Positions 1 through 13,385 of a stretch of DNA of 64,000 nucleotides are shown piece by piece. Source of the DNA: Antedon mediterranea (Eukaryota; Echinodermata; Crinoidea; Comatulida; Antedonidae); the NCBI RefSeq assembly GCF_964355755.1, contig NC_092676.1, forward strand, positions 23,728,288 through 23,792,287, given 5' to 3'. A program made the position numbers and the translations under genes. Below the pieces are notes generated by a model, which was not told where the DNA came from, searched no databases, and worked only from the letters and a program-made list of their open reading frames with translations. How positions within the stretch are numbered: position 1 is the first letter of the stretch; the number at the start of each line of letters is the position of its first letter.

Positions 1-193
1 CATTTGATATTTATTACTTTAGCAGCTGAAGTTAGGGTGTTCAAAATATTAAATATAGATTTTCAATTTTAATTGACACAGGAAATGGATAAATGGAAGA
101 GGCTTAGAATATTATTATTTGTCAATTTACAGCTGTGATACAATTTTAATTTTTCCCCTGGCTATGGTACTATAGTAGTTAGTTCTTAAGCCG

Positions 194-533
194 AATTTTC
201 CACTAGGCAAATTTGTTGTTGAATCCAACATTTCGTAGAGAAAAAAAATCGCCTACTTTTTCCACTACAAGAACGAATTGTTGAGATTATCATGTTCAAC
301 GTGTGTCTGCTAAGCCTTTGATTCGCATGAGTGCACATGGCCGCGTCATAGCTTTTTTTCTAAGTTCTGATTGGTTGCGAAATTGTTTGCTTCGCAAAAA
401 GTAGAAACGATTCGAATATTAATTTCACTGAAGCGAAGAACCTAACTAGAGGGATTTGAAATATGGAAACATGAATACGCATGCATATAAGCCGATGCTT
501 TCGATTCGCATGAACAAATTTGCCTAGTGGAAT
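194..533. mobile_element. Miniature inverted-repeat element (copy 1)
   Basis: Left CCACTAGGCAAATTTGTT (200-217) and right AACAAATTTGCCTAGTGG (513-530) are exact reverse complements. The interior shares GATTGGTTGCG and GTAGAAACGATT-type words with the copy at 37226-37450. Open frames inside are accidental. Confidence 0.75.
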
Positions 534-3446
534 ATATGCTTTATATTGGTGTACAAAAATGCATTTGGTCAAGTTTAATAATCAACAGAAAAGGTGAAAG
601 CTAAGAATTAATCCTCAATGGAAAAAAGATTCCCTTTGAGGTATTGAAGGTGACAAAAGATTAAGAAAGCAGACATTCACACTAACAATGTAATCTGGCT
701 TGGCACCACCATCCCTGAGGATGTGGCCACATGCTTAGGAGGAAAATGACCACTAGGCCTGACCAGAGGGTATGACCCATAACCAATAAAGATATCAGTT
801 GACCTCAACATCAGGGTCAGTAAACTTTAGTTGCACTCTTATATCAACAATAGAAGATAATAGAGAGGAAACAATTAATTTAAGCAATTTGATAAAGAAA
901 AGTATGATTATCCAGTTATATAGCACTTGAATTAAAGGATTTATATAAATAAGCCCTGTTCTTTGAGTATGAAAAACATGTTATTTAACATTTGGTGTGT
1001 TTAGGAAACTGAAAACTTCTTATTCCACATACAAATCGATCATTAATCATTCCATAACTACTTTGTGCAAAAATTTAAACTATTAATATTTAGTGTTCAG
1101 GTTTTATTATCAGCTGATGTTCCAGTTCTTTGATTCCAGAAAAATGTTCTGGGGTGATTCTGTACACACAGCCAGCCAAGGGTAAGCAAACTGGCACCAT
1201 TTTATGTTCAGCCTACAAACCACACAACCTGGATAAACTCCCTGTGGAATAATACCACTTGTTGGAAAGACAAGGCAATGCATAAATCTGTCAATTTAAC
1301 TGATGAACTAATTTCATTAATTTTCCCCCTGAAAATTCTCTTTAAAATTGAATTGCCTAATGGGGATTATGTTAATTAGGATGATGGGTAAACCACTAAA
1401 AACTATTAAAGAACTCTAAATTTATGGTTCTTGTGGTATTCTTAAGATAGTGACAAAAGACTGATAACTATGTTCTAGACAAATTAATTAACTAAAGAAT
1501 GTGTGTACTAATTTTCTATTATGGTGACTTAATCTATAATTTAAAATATTTTCTGTTTTATCTGAGTATTATCTGTTTTAATCTAGTCTATCTTTATTTT
1601 GATACTCATATATTTTTATATTGTATGTTTAATTGTTTTAAGGATGCACCATTATTATGTGTGCCGCTGTTCAAAAAGCGTTTTCCAAATAAATTATTAT
1701 TATTATTATTATTATAGAGGGTGCTATTTCATCATGACAGAAACAGGGCTCTGAAAGCTGTTGATGAAACAATGGAATTCAAACAACTTGTTTCTTATAA
1801 TATAAACAAATCATTTGAAACTTTGATGTAGAACCATTTTAGTACAAGGACTGACTACTAGCAAAGGCATTCAAATGATTGCCAAAAATTGTTAAGAAAT
1901 TAAGTCATGAGTTTTGTATACCATAACCTATAATCCAGACACATAAATCTTAATGGCAATATAATATTCCACATTTGTTTATACCTTAAAACATTCATTT
2001 GATATCAAATAACCTAATTAATGTTTCAAAATTCCATTATGTTTTTTTTTAAGAAATGACAAAAAAAATAATAGTTTTAACATCACATAAAAAAAATGAA
2101 ACAAATCAATTTCTTACAGTACAGTATAGCTAGCAACTACTGCATAGTGCATTTAAATGGAAACAAATTTAAGGGGACACTTTTCTGTTAAATACTATGG
2201 TCAAACCCCTATTTGGGGGTTGTGGGGGAGGGGGTCGTACTAGAGTATAAGGGGAAATACTATTCTTCCTGGAAGTTGTTCACTAGGGGTTCGACTGCTC
2301 TATAAACACAAAATTGACAACAATGAGCATGATGGTGACGAAACACCCCTGTCAAACTTAAATACTAGCAGAAGGGACCTTTGACCTAATACGCTTTGAC
2401 ATCTAGACAATATGACTAGATAGTGAACCCTAGAAATTCTCAGTGGGCAGGTGAATAATAAAATTGGAAGATGTGGAGACCTTGAGGGAAGTAAGAAAAC
2501 ACTGAGATGGAATACCAGGATATGGTGAAGACCTTCCATAGGGAATTCTTTCAATTTGAGGTAAAAAAAAAGTTGGTTTGTTGTTTACAACCTAGGTTCA
2601 ATGACTTGTATGTTGTCCACCTACTTTTTATAGGTAATGTGTAACGCTTTTGTCATTTTTTTCTGCTAAAAAAAGTTTTTTTTTTTAAATGACAGTAATT
2701 TGTAACTTATGTCAAAAGACAAATTACCATGACTTTTCCAAATTTGTGGATTATAGCTATAATTGAATATATTGTTTTAAAACATTTTAGCATCGACATG
2801 TCACAAATTGCATCTGGCGCAGTATTAGTATATATACTCCATCTAGGTGCAGTATTTATTGGCCATTCAAAGTTTTAACCAAAGAAAAATCTTTTTTTCT
2901 CATCTTGAAATGTAACGAACCCCTTTTAAAGGCCATTTTCAACATAATCTTATTATGATTTTGCCTACAGCATATTATACCAGTAATGGGATTTTAAAAC
3001 ACTTTTTAAATATCTGTCTGAAATGTCAGACATATTTAGTGTATAGTTACATTGTTAAATGTTGTGTTGTATGTATAAAAATACTTTGGAGACATTATCA
3101 ACACTTTTGTATGTAACTTTAGTTATTTATTAGTTCACTTCTGATAAATCATTGTAAAGGTGGAATGTGTTAACAATTTCCTTATTTTGTTACATTTATG
3201 AATTGTTAAGTCATGAATTACCTATTAAGGAATGTAAAAACATGTACCAAAACTGAAAGAGCAATTAAATGTGTTGACAACAAGTGATTTATTAAAATAT
3301 TATTACCTTTTTATAATGTAGAATTCTTAATATGGTACCTTTTATACAGTATTACAATTTTTAACACTATTACTTAATCGTTTTGTTATATATATATATA
3401 TATATAAACACAAGAGGCAAAGAACATTATATATATAAATCCAAAG
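534..3446. other. Non-coding AT-rich stretch
   Basis: No exon supported. At 1640-1716 there is a LINE-like 3' end finishing in (TTA)n on the plus strand. Around 2170-2300 are G-runs and GGGGACACTTTT words resembling the repeat unit of the caprin intron. (TA)n lies at 3388-3408. Confidence 0.5.
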
Positions 3447-3607
3447 GTAAATTACTGAAAAAATGACAATGCTGTGGGTATCAGTGGCTGGATCTCAATG
3501 GAGATAAAAAAATAAAAAGCAAAAAGCTAAATCAAAACTATAAAGTAAACAGCCAGAAAAGTTAGCAGAGCTTTCGGGCAACACTAGCTCTTCATCAGTG
3601 CAAGTGA
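3447..3607 (-). mobile_element. Repeat element with hammerhead-like core (copy 1)
   Basis: Shares ATTACTG, TGACAATGCTGTGGGT, CTGGATCTCA, ACTATAAA and GCTTTCGGG with the copy at 13229-13385. On the minus strand, 3565-3600 reads CTGATGA, then a stem-loop GAGC/TAGTGTT/GCCC, then GAAA, the order of a hammerhead ribozyme core. Penelope-like retroelements are known to carry hammerheads, so this may be a fragment of one. It is flanked by (TA)n on the right. Confidence 0.55.
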
Positions 3608-3889
3608 TATATATATATATATATATATATATAAATCATACTGTAAATTATAGAAACAGAGGTATTTATACATAAATAGTACAAACAGAAGGCAACATAT
3701 TAAAAAATGTGCCTGTAGGAAACAAAATATAAGGTTTACAAACTAAAAAATAATAAATTATGGTAAGAAGTCTGACAAATACTGCACTGTATATTTAAAA
3801 TGAATTAACAAAAACTTTTTTTCTAGAATTTTGATGATGGAACACCTCCACTCCCCTTGAGCCTGGTTCTGCCAACTATATAAAGTTAT

Positions 3890-3965
3890 ATAATAAATAA
3901 TAATAATATCCTAGATTTATAGTGCCTAATGTTTTGAAACCTCTAAGCGATGAACATTATTACCC
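3890..3965 (-). mobile_element. CR1/L2-like LINE or SINE 3' tail
   Basis: The minus strand reads CGCTTAGAGG, then TTAGGCACTATAAATC, then (TTA)n. This is the common 3' end of CR1/L2-like elements (CGCTTTGAG with GGCGCTATATAA). A short relic. Confidence 0.5.
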
Positions 3966-4252
3966 CCAGTCATAATTTTGGATCAAACATGTATGGAAAC
4001 ATACTCCCATAAAATATTTAATAATCATAGAAAATATTGAAAAAAAAAAAAAAACACTGGATATTTAATAACAAGTATTTTTATGTGATTGGAATCAAAG
4101 TTGTTAACCTCAATTACCCTTTGTGGTTATTATTTCCAAGGACAGAAAAAAAAGAACCATCAATCTTAAAAGAAAAGGATATAACTTGACCAAAGGCAAT
4201 GTTATAACAGCATAGGAAATTGTATTCCATCGGAGAAAACAATTCTATGGAT

Positions 4253-4352
4253 GTCTAGAAAACTCAGATCTAGAAAACTCAGATCTCAGATATATCTGAG
4301 TTTTCTAGCTAGAAAACTCAGATCTGAGTTTTCTAGATCTGAGATTTCTAGA
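4253..4352. repeat. 100-bp nested palindrome
   Basis: Built from GTCTAGAAAACTCAGATC and its reverse complement repeated and nested; the outer ends GTCTAGAAA and TTTCTAGAC are also inverted. Capable of long hairpins or a cruciform. Confidence 0.85.
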
Positions 4353-4539
4353 CACACCAATTCTAGTAGTTATAGTTGTTGAATGCTAAATTTCTTAGTA
4401 ATGTCTTGTTTATGATTTTTTCTTGATGTTATAATATGTTTTTTAATGTTTGATTAATGTATTTAATTAATTATTTTAATGTAAATTAATTTTAAAATGT
4501 TTATATCTGTAAAATTGTACTCATTTCAGCCTTTGACTG

Positions 4540-4585
4540 CCTGTACGATTTCTTTGGATGAATGAATAAATATACCTTGAATACT
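4540..4585 (+). mobile_element. LINE-like 3' end
   Basis: GATGAATGAATAAATATACC followed by TTGAA; the same AATAAATATACCTTGAA word recurs at 29896-29912. Probably the tails of related retroelement copies. Confidence 0.4.
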
Positions 4586-5058
4586 GTTCTATCTTTGCTC
4601 TCTCTACAAAACCTACCCAAATGATTCTGGATGGATGCAGATGAGTAATTAATGTCAATTTATTCTACTTTTAATTTAAAAGGAGATTGGGATGGCAGAC
4701 ACTCCCTAATTTCAATATCAATTCATGATTTTAAGTGTCTTATTTTGAAGGATCTGGGTGGCATCATTAACAATGGTTCCTCCTTGTGGGAGCTCAGCAG
4801 CCTCACGTAACTCAACAAAATTAAAATTATAAAAAAAAAAAATTCATTTTCTTTTCTTTACTCGTTTAATCAATTTCGTTTGCTGGACAGTTAACATACT
4901 ATGCCAAACATCACAAGCGTACCAATAAAAATAAGTGTCTAAATGTAAGTAACATACATCAAAAAGGTCACCACTACGGGCGTTAATTTTCTTTCTATCA
5001 ATTGCAACCCTTTTCTGTAACCAAATAAAAAGGGGACTGGGCAGTATTCATGTAGATC

Positions 5059-5822
5059 TATGGGCGCGTTTATACAACACGCTATTACACGCATATTCTA
5101 CACGCCTACGAAAAGTGTGTTGTATAACAACAAAGAGATTCCGTGTAATGAGATTTTAATTGCAAAAAAGGCTACTTGGCTGAATCCTAAAATTTGGTGG
5201 ATTCCCGGTCGCCGTTACCGTGTTGGAAGTGTCCTCAGGGTATATTTTGACCTCTCGTTAAAACAGGTCGTAATATCAATCATGTCATGCGACATTGCTA
5301 ACAAGATTGGGCCCATTTATTGCTGCTTCGCTGCCAGCAATCATCCTCCTACCACGTCTTACGCCTAGCCTAGTGGGGCCAACTCGTAGTGGTAGTAGGC
5401 ATCTATCGTTTCCCACTCCAAACAGAATAAAAAAAATAACATCGCAAAAATGGCATCTTCTTCCATAGTGTATAGATGAAACAATGAAACCCTTAAAATA
5501 ACTTTTATTAATTTAAATGAACCGAGAACAAAATAAACAACAATGCAAACGTGAACGAATACAATATAATGAAAATGGTAAAAACCGCGCGAATCGACAG
5601 CGAGGAGGCGACGATGATTGTTGACAACTCAGCCAATTCAAGCGCGATCAACGATTTGACCTTTTATCCTAGCATGCACTGCGTGTTGATGAAACTTCCG
5701 GTATAACACGGTATCGTGATTTCTAGTATAACAGCAAACGTTAAGGTGGGTTGACCTCGGTCCGAACAACACGCTAAAAATTAAAGCCGTGTTCAAATTT
5801 AGGGTGTTGTATAAACACGACC
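5059..5822. mobile_element. Possible non-autonomous DNA transposon, 764 bp
   Basis: The left end GGGCGCGTTTATACAACAC and the right end GTGTTGTATAAACACGACC are inverted copies with a perfect 12-bp core. Further CACGC and GTGTTGTATAA words lie just inside both ends. The 102-codon and 92-codon open frames within resemble no known protein. Confidence 0.55.
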
Positions 5823-8223
5823 TATTAATAGGTAGGCTACCTTGTAATCTAGAACTAGAGTGGTCAAAACTATTAGAAAATTCCTCAACAGCTGGACAAG
5901 GTATGCTACACAGCAATTAAGAAAGATAACATGCATCTCAACTTGCAAGTAATTACTGTCAAGAACACTATCTAATCTACATGGACGCTATATTAACACA
6001 GTTATTGAAATCAGTTAGTATGCTGGCCTCATTTAAAACTCAATTCAGATTGTTAAAGAATATCCTTAGTCTTGAGTGGTCTATTTTTTTATCATTTAGA
6101 GTATCATATATTGGAGACATTTGGTAGGATTGGTAGTGTATAATTTGAGCTTAATTATAGGCGGATAAAGACGAAAAAAATAACCATCTTGGATACATAC
6201 CATCTCACAGATATTTCACAAGACATGCGACATCAAATAGATTTCAATATACTGTAGAATAACTGTACCCAACTTCTCTAAGTTAACTTTGAATATGATA
6301 TTTTCATTTGTGACAGATTTGGTTCATAAATAATCAAACAATTCTGTTCTGTCTATTAAAATAAAATATATTGCCCTAATATTTTCAACTAGGTCATCAT
6401 TAGGTATATTATTAATATATTTTTGTAATAAATCTAATGTCTACCTAGATAATTGGTTTCTGAATCTTCAATAAACGAACTGAAAATAATCAGTTAAGTG
6501 ACATACCAAAAAGCTTCAATTTTCAATTATTTCAAATATTAAAATAAAAAATAAAAGCATATCATACTATTGGTTTCAATATTTCTTCTATTTCTAAACT
6601 CATATTTTATTTTATCGTTTTTTAAATAATGTAACTGACGAGCTCTATGCTGAAAATATTTTTCATTACCCAAAAGTCAAATATTACTTTACACTTACAG
6701 CAAAGTTATTGAAATTTAAAATAAACTTAACCTTATAAAAGGTCATAAATCCTAGTGAAAAGATTTTAAATACACAAACAATATTGTTGAAAATACAAAC
6801 AAGCAAATATGAGAACAGAAAAACTATAAATGACTTTAAAAATAAACTTTATGTACAATAGTACAAAAAGTTTAAAGCAATGAAGCATATTAAGATAATA
6901 TCATTTTGATTCCACTAATATTTACAGATCCTCCTCCCTTTACTAAATATGTGAAACCAAGCGTTAAAATAGACAATTTCCGATTCAATACTTTAGGTTT
7001 AGTTTACATCGAATACTTTGTTTAGAATATAAAAAGTATTGATTCAAGAGAACAAGTGGCGGCATTAAATATCTTATAGACATATTTGCACCATTAAAAC
7101 CAATATTTTTATGTTTTACTGTCTCTAAAATGACACCCAATTTTAGGTAGTGTATCTAAATTGCTCATCACATGTATTTCATCATAGTATTATAATAACC
7201 ATATCATAGTACTTAACATACAGTAACATTAGCATTATGATGCTGTATTAAGGAATCTTCCTATGATTCTTGGGAAATATTGTCGTGTGTGGAGATACAG
7301 CACCGAGAATCTGGTAAAAAAGAAGCTATAAATAAGGCTTTGTAGCTGGCCCTTTACAGTATTATAAGATGATGGATCATTTGCGATATTAAATGTACTG
7401 TTTATAATTCCTGGAGAAAATTTATTTCCAACATTTTTCTCTATGGATGTATATCATTGGTGGTAGACAAACATTTTATCATTTAATTAGTAAGCCATAA
7501 ACAATTCACACCTGATACAACCTCAGACATAAACATTAACTGGTTTAGCTTAAATACAAAAAGGATTTTAAAGCTTTTAACCTGGCAACTCCATAACGAG
7601 AAAACTATCTCCATCCAAAAGCTATCCAGATTTAAAAGATCTAGCAATTAACCCAGAAAAATGCCACAGATCGCCGGCAGATTGGCTCCTATGAATGAAC
7701 AATGAATATATTAAACTTTATTTTTAAACAGATGGTAGAAATGATTATTATCTTTTAATTTAAAACATTATCTAAAAATAGAATTTAAAATTATATTCAT
7801 GTGCTTGTTCATTAAGATATTATTTGATTACCAAAGTTGTGAGGTATTAAATTCAAACTATCTCCTAAACTACCCAGCAGATTAGAAAGACAGACTCTAA
7901 ATCAAAATCACAAGATGAGTTTAAAATGAGTGCAGGAAGACTAGACTATAGTTTCTAGTCTGTGTCTAGTGCTCTACCCACTTCCTACCACAACAAACTA
8001 CTCTTTTGGTTTCACATCACAAGTGATGTACTGACGTACTGTACCCATACTTTTATTTGGCAGATACTGTATAGTACTGAAAAACATGTGTGGATTGGGG
8101 AAGGTGGGTGGGAGTGAGAGTGGGTGGTACTCAATCAGGTAAAGGTAAAGTACTGTATCCCCTTTTTAAATCAATATGGAATGTTTTTTGGCAAATGGAT
8201 AAATCAAAATGAAAATGTAAAAA
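5823..8223. other. Non-coding AT-rich stretch
   Basis: No exon, RNA gene or clear repeat seen. Confidence 0.4.
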
Positions 8224-8330
8224 GGCCAATTTACACAGACGAGCGGTAATGGTAAGCAGAAAACCATGTAGCGTGTCTAGCATAGAATCTGTCTCTTAAA
8301 TCCTGAACGAGTTTCCGCTCAAACGGCAAT
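8224..8330. mobile_element. Relative of the 40796-40935 miniature element
   Basis: TTTACACAGACGAGCGGTAA near the left end and ATAGAATCTG inside match the caprin-intron copy; the right end is degraded. Confidence 0.4.
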
Positions 8331-8829
8331 CTATTCACTAATCAGACTGTATCCTTATATTAAAAAACATGCTGCAATTTTGTAGTTCTTAAATATGAAA
8401 ATGTAAACACGAGTCGCATACAAAGTAAGACATTTTGAAAGAGAGTATAACACACAATTCATAGCATTATTTTAACTATAAATCTGCATGTCAAAATTTT
8501 TGTAAATAAATTACAACACACCACCTACTACTGTACTTCCACAATTGTGAGAAAAGTATTAAAATACATTGCCACAGGGCTTCCTTATCCTCCTAATGGA
8601 ATGGCATGCTACCAAAGGTGATGGCTTAAGATATAGTAATTTATGACAATATCATTATTTAATCTCAAGGTCATCGCAGACACTCATTCTCATTTATCTT
8701 ACTTGTTAATCTGAATATTTTATACAATGATCAACCAACAAATATATATTTTTCAGATAAACGAAACAATGTACACTTATTATAATATAAAGTCAAGAAA
8801 GTCAACATATCAGGATGATATTGGTGGTT

Positions 8830-8932
8830 TGTGGACCATACCATTTTTGGAGAGGAGTGTCTAATGAATTCTCCACTTTGAGGAGAATAAGGCACTTTTC
8901 GATTTATCCAGGTAAGCTAGGCACGAAGTAGA
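8830..8932 (+). repeat. Dispersed repeat, copy 1
   Basis: ACCATACCATTTTTGGAGAG, GAGGAGAATAAGGCA and TTATCCAGGTAAGCTAGGCA followed by CGAAGTAGACC. One of about eight related copies (others near 14941, 20396, 23355, 23770, 26331, 26768 inverted and 26941). Confidence 0.7.
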
Positions 8933-11400
8933 CCAAGAAAGCCAATATATCATGATGATGAATTTTAGTAACTGTGAAGTAGCTAAACGCATTAGATGTA
9001 TTGCCCTACTCTAGGCTAATATCATTTTGAAATTTAAATTTTTTAGTGTAGTATAGTATAACAGGATAACTGGAACCACTCCTATTCACAGGGCACCCAT
9101 TTTAATTTTTTAATTTCCCAATGTAATTTACAATGGGTTTATATGTAACACTTTGGCCAACAATTTAATTATCAAACAGCATTTTAGAGTATCCACTTAC
9201 TGATTTATCATCATTGTACAGTTTTCATTTCAACCATAAAATATTAAGTTAATATTAACTCATTTCCTCCATGATACAAACAATAATTTCTAAAGATAAC
9301 TTTGACATAACTTTGCTAACACAATTTAAACAGTAGCATTCCAAACAGGTTTTTAATTTCTCCCTGATGAAACAAGATAGCAGATGTTAACATATCTTGG
9401 AATTATCCACACTGGTTTTTTGAGTGACCTTGTAGGATTTAATGGATGCCTGCTGAAAGGTAGTGTTGATAAATTGTCCTCCAAATAAATGTTAAATGTC
9501 CATAGATGGATTCAAGGGGGAGCCCCTAAATTGTGCAAATTGTAATGCAAAAGATAGGGCACTAATTTCAGTTAGGCACCTAAAATTTGCAATTTTTAGT
9601 CTCTTGCCGAGACCACACACCCTCCACGGATTTTAAATCATGGATCCATCACTATTGTCTCTATGTTGAAGTTCATTAACAATCCAAATTCAACCAAGCT
9701 TTTTAAAAATGCATAGGAATAACATACATTGTACTTGGTTTGGATACAGATTTACTAATACTACAGGTTTTTTTTTAGATGAGCCAGTCTTTTAAGTGTC
9801 ACCCATAAACAAGGCCAAGTTTACGGTAAATGTAACGCTTCAAAAACAGGCTCATCTCAAAACAAAATTGACTCATCATATTAATACCATGTGCATCATC
9901 AGTTGTTATGGTAACCGCATCATTACTCAACATGGTAAACAACCTTACACATGTGCACAGCAGGTAGGCTGATGAATGACTACAATATTTGAAAAAAAAG
10001 TATTAAAAAATGTATTGATTAATATTAAAGATTGATGTGTTTAGTGTAAACAGTATCACCTGTTACATACTAGTTTTATTTTGCCCAACTAGACCAATTC
10101 CAACTAACCCCACCCCAACCTTATCAATAGATTTAAATCTAAAAAGCCCCCAGTACAGTTGGTAAGGTTTCAACATGACCATTTTTCACATATCCCTTTG
10201 ATAACCAAGTACTAGTAGCTTGAACAGAGATAATTGTTTCTTTTCCTTGAGAAAACTGGACCACTTTATTTCTTGTCGCTACATTACTTCACCCCTATGA
10301 TTGTAAATACTTTTGAAAAATTGTTTGTCAATAAATATTTCGTTTACATTTTCTGGTACAATTGGAATTTAATTATAACCATGCATTCTTCGCGAATTAT
10401 TATTTTTTAACCTAAATCCAGTCATTTGAAACGAACTGTATACAAACAGTATCATTATAGGTATCTTTAATAGAAATTCATCATATAGGGCTAAAACTGG
10501 AGCTTTGTTCTTCTTCAAAGGGGTGGTTTTAATAGTACACTTCAAATAACGTTGTTGACTCCCTATTTAGGACTATAATGGGAATAATATTTAACCCATT
10601 AACATGGATGGATGGACACCTTGAATACAGGGGGATCAATGTAGCATGTAAACTTATGAAATTAAATACAACTTGTATTTGTTGTTTTTGGATGTATACC
10701 AACATTTGCATCTAAATATAACTAAATCCAATATAGTATATAGAGCTCCCTGACGGAGTCGCATTAGGTATAAACACTTTTAAGGGTTAAATAAATCTTT
10801 AAAACATATAATATTAACGTACATGCCCATGATGTCTGATATAAAAGGTCAATATATTTTGTGAAAATATCTGAATGAGTTTAAATGTTTAATTTCAAAT
10901 AAAATATATCACATACACAAGTACTCTGATGAAACACAAATATGTAATTCTATAATTTTCTTGATTTTCAGATAAATTAAAAGCAAAAGCGCACCTTTGA
11001 TGACTCCTTCACAAATAGCATAGATGCAGATCAACATATAAATATGGTATTATGTCTAACGACAATAAATAGCCAGCAGTATCGTGTCTGTCAAGTGTAA
11101 CTGGACCATACCATAGCACACTACTACAGTATCCAATAGGATGAAGATTGATACTGTAGCATTTTATTTTCAAGACATTATAGTGTTCGTGTATCAGGTA
11201 TTTTTTCTATGAAAGAAAATTACATTTATTCCAAATTATATGTGACTTAGTGTACTATAATCTTTTTTGGTATGACAGATCAACGGCTTAACATCCCATT
11301 TGAAGGATGCAGCAAAGTGAAGCTTAAGGAGCAAACAAGACATGATGCATACATTATATATCAAAACAATATTTAATTAGAAAAGGTTGCATTAAAAATA
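8933..11400. other. Non-coding stretch
   Basis: No exon supported. A fragment ACTCCTATTCACAGGGCACC at about 9078 resembles the caprin-intron minisatellite unit. Confidence 0.35.
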
Positions 11401-11540
11401 CTATAGTTTGACAAAAAAATGTGTGATACTCCCAAATATGGTAGTGATACAGTATGTCCAAACATGGTAGTGTTATAACATCATCATGTCCATATATGGG
11501 CACATCACATTTTTTTGTCACATAAAGTTTGATAGTGTAG
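11401..11540. mobile_element. TACACTATCAAACT palindromic MITE, copy 1
   Basis: Left CTATAGTTTGACAAAAAAAT, right AAGTTTGATAGTGTAG, interior ATGGTAGTG twice and GACC-free ACATCATCATGTCCATA. Both halves contain the GTGTGAT or CACATCAC box in inverted orientation. Confidence 0.75.
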
Positions 11541-13228
11541 AAAAAAATAAAGGACATTTTAATTTAAAACATTACACTAGTACTGTAATGTATGTTAATC
11601 TTTTTATAATAAACTTGAATATTTTACCATTGAGCAAAAAAACCCCTTTGGCCAAAACAGATTCATAAATACACTGTATATTACTTTATTATGATGGGAA
11701 TTCATAATTGATATATCATTTATGAGAATGTACATTGACAATTCAATTTAAAATGTTGACCTTTCAGATAGAAATTTACAATAATATTTTTTTAGTTAGC
11801 CTGAAAAAAGTAACCTCGCGCAATTTGATACAACGACTTTAATTTCATTTGCGGTCTAAATAAATGGCGGATAATGAATAAAACCAGGAAAATTTATTAG
11901 TGAAAATTTATCAAATTAGTAACAACATTGCCTCCGGCAATCAAGCTACCAGTCCTAAGAATTTTAAATGAAAGTATTTAATTTCGTGCTAAAGAAAATC
12001 CAAAACATATTCGGTTTATTGTTGGGGGCAGGATGAATCCGGCTTCCGGAGGAATATTCTGCACCGGAGAACATTACAATTCCTTGTGGATTAATAGTTA
12101 AAGGCGATTACAAACCATGTCTCGGCGCTGTACAAACAACACTTAATTTGCCGGCCATGTTGGAGATCTGATGATTCACGTACAATTCAGGATGTAAATA
12201 GTTTTTTCCTAGAAAAATACTTCTCGACATGGTTGCTCAATTATTCTTTTAGTGCTTTTTTTTAAAAAGTATTTGCATAAAGACTTATGGAGTATAAATT
12301 GACTTATACCAACAGCCAAGTTACTAAAATATCAAGATTGTAAAAATGATTTGTTTAATTTGTGTGAAGTTAAATAATGAACCAAATTTTAAAGTAGGTT
12401 TTAGATTCAAATGATTATCTTCAATGCTTAGGATCTTATGGTGAAAAATGCTTTCCTGTGTCTTTGAAGATAAAACCCATAACTTAGACATTTGCAGAGA
12501 TAGGGTCAATCGATGGTGAAAAGTAAGCTGACTGGAAAGCCTTAAAAATTAACATAAGTGGACATGAATTATGGTTTGACATATCACTATCTATCTCACT
12601 ACCCTAAACTACCACATACAGTACATCCAAGCCACCATTACTACAGTACATCCAAACATTTTATACAAGAATTCAATTTTCAAGAATTTCAGAAATAAAA
12701 GTTTGTCATCAATTCCTTTAGGTCACATTGTTCTCTTCTTTAAAACTTTACATACATCAATTGAATACAAGAACACATGACTGCTTTCTGTTTTATACTT
12801 TCATGCCTAATTTGTTGTCTATTCGCATGTACTCAAGACAATTTTCAATTTACCAGAATAGGTTATTAACCATTTGAACTATTCATAATAGATTATTATT
12901 ATCATGCTCAGGAGCATTTGCCTGGATGGTCTGTTTCCCCTTATAAATAATAGCTGACCAAGATATGAACTATGATATAACCACAGCTTAAGTGCAGCTT
13001 ACAACACAGAGTATGAGATAGAATCTACATCTAACAAACAGTGAATAATGCATCATTCTAAACAAACATGCCCAAAAATTATAAAATGAAAAAAATTTTC
13101 AATTTTTTCAAATTCAAAACATTTATTTCTCTTTACTTTTCTATATACTGTACAAAGTGTGTGATAAAATAATTATGATAGGAATAATATGTTTACATAT
13201 TAACTTTATAATGTTATACTAATCAAAA
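11541..13228. other. Non-coding stretch
   Basis: Nothing coding supported. A slightly GC-richer pocket at 12030-12180 has no convincing exon. Confidence 0.35.
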
Positions 13229-13385
13229 TGCAAATTACTGAAAGATGACAATGCTGTGGGTGTCAGTAACTGGATCTCAGGTAGAAATGTCAATTAAAAA
13301 TAAGCAAAAAACTATAAAATCTAAACAATAAAGTGAAACAGTCATAAAGAAAATGCAGTGCTTTCGGGTAACACTAACCGTACTG
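13229..13385 (-). mobile_element. Repeat element with hammerhead-like core (copy 2, degraded)
   Basis: Same order of words as the copy at 3447-3607. On the minus strand GGT/TAGTGTT/ACC then CGAAAGC keeps stem II and the GAAA box, while the CTGATGA box has decayed to CAGTAC-like sequence. Confidence 0.5.

Noticed and set aside
4718-4814. Minus-strand frame ELREAAELPQGGTIVNDATQ ending in a stop
   Set aside because: It reads like protein but has no good acceptor tract, no known homology and no partner exon.
5060-5368. 102-codon plus-strand frame and a 92-codon minus-strand frame at 5638-5916
   Set aside because: Both lie in or across the inverted-repeat element; no recognisable protein features.
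12110-12165. Minus-strand ATGGCCGGCAAATTAAG start with short frame
   Set aside because: Stops after 17 codons and lacks a convincing donor.
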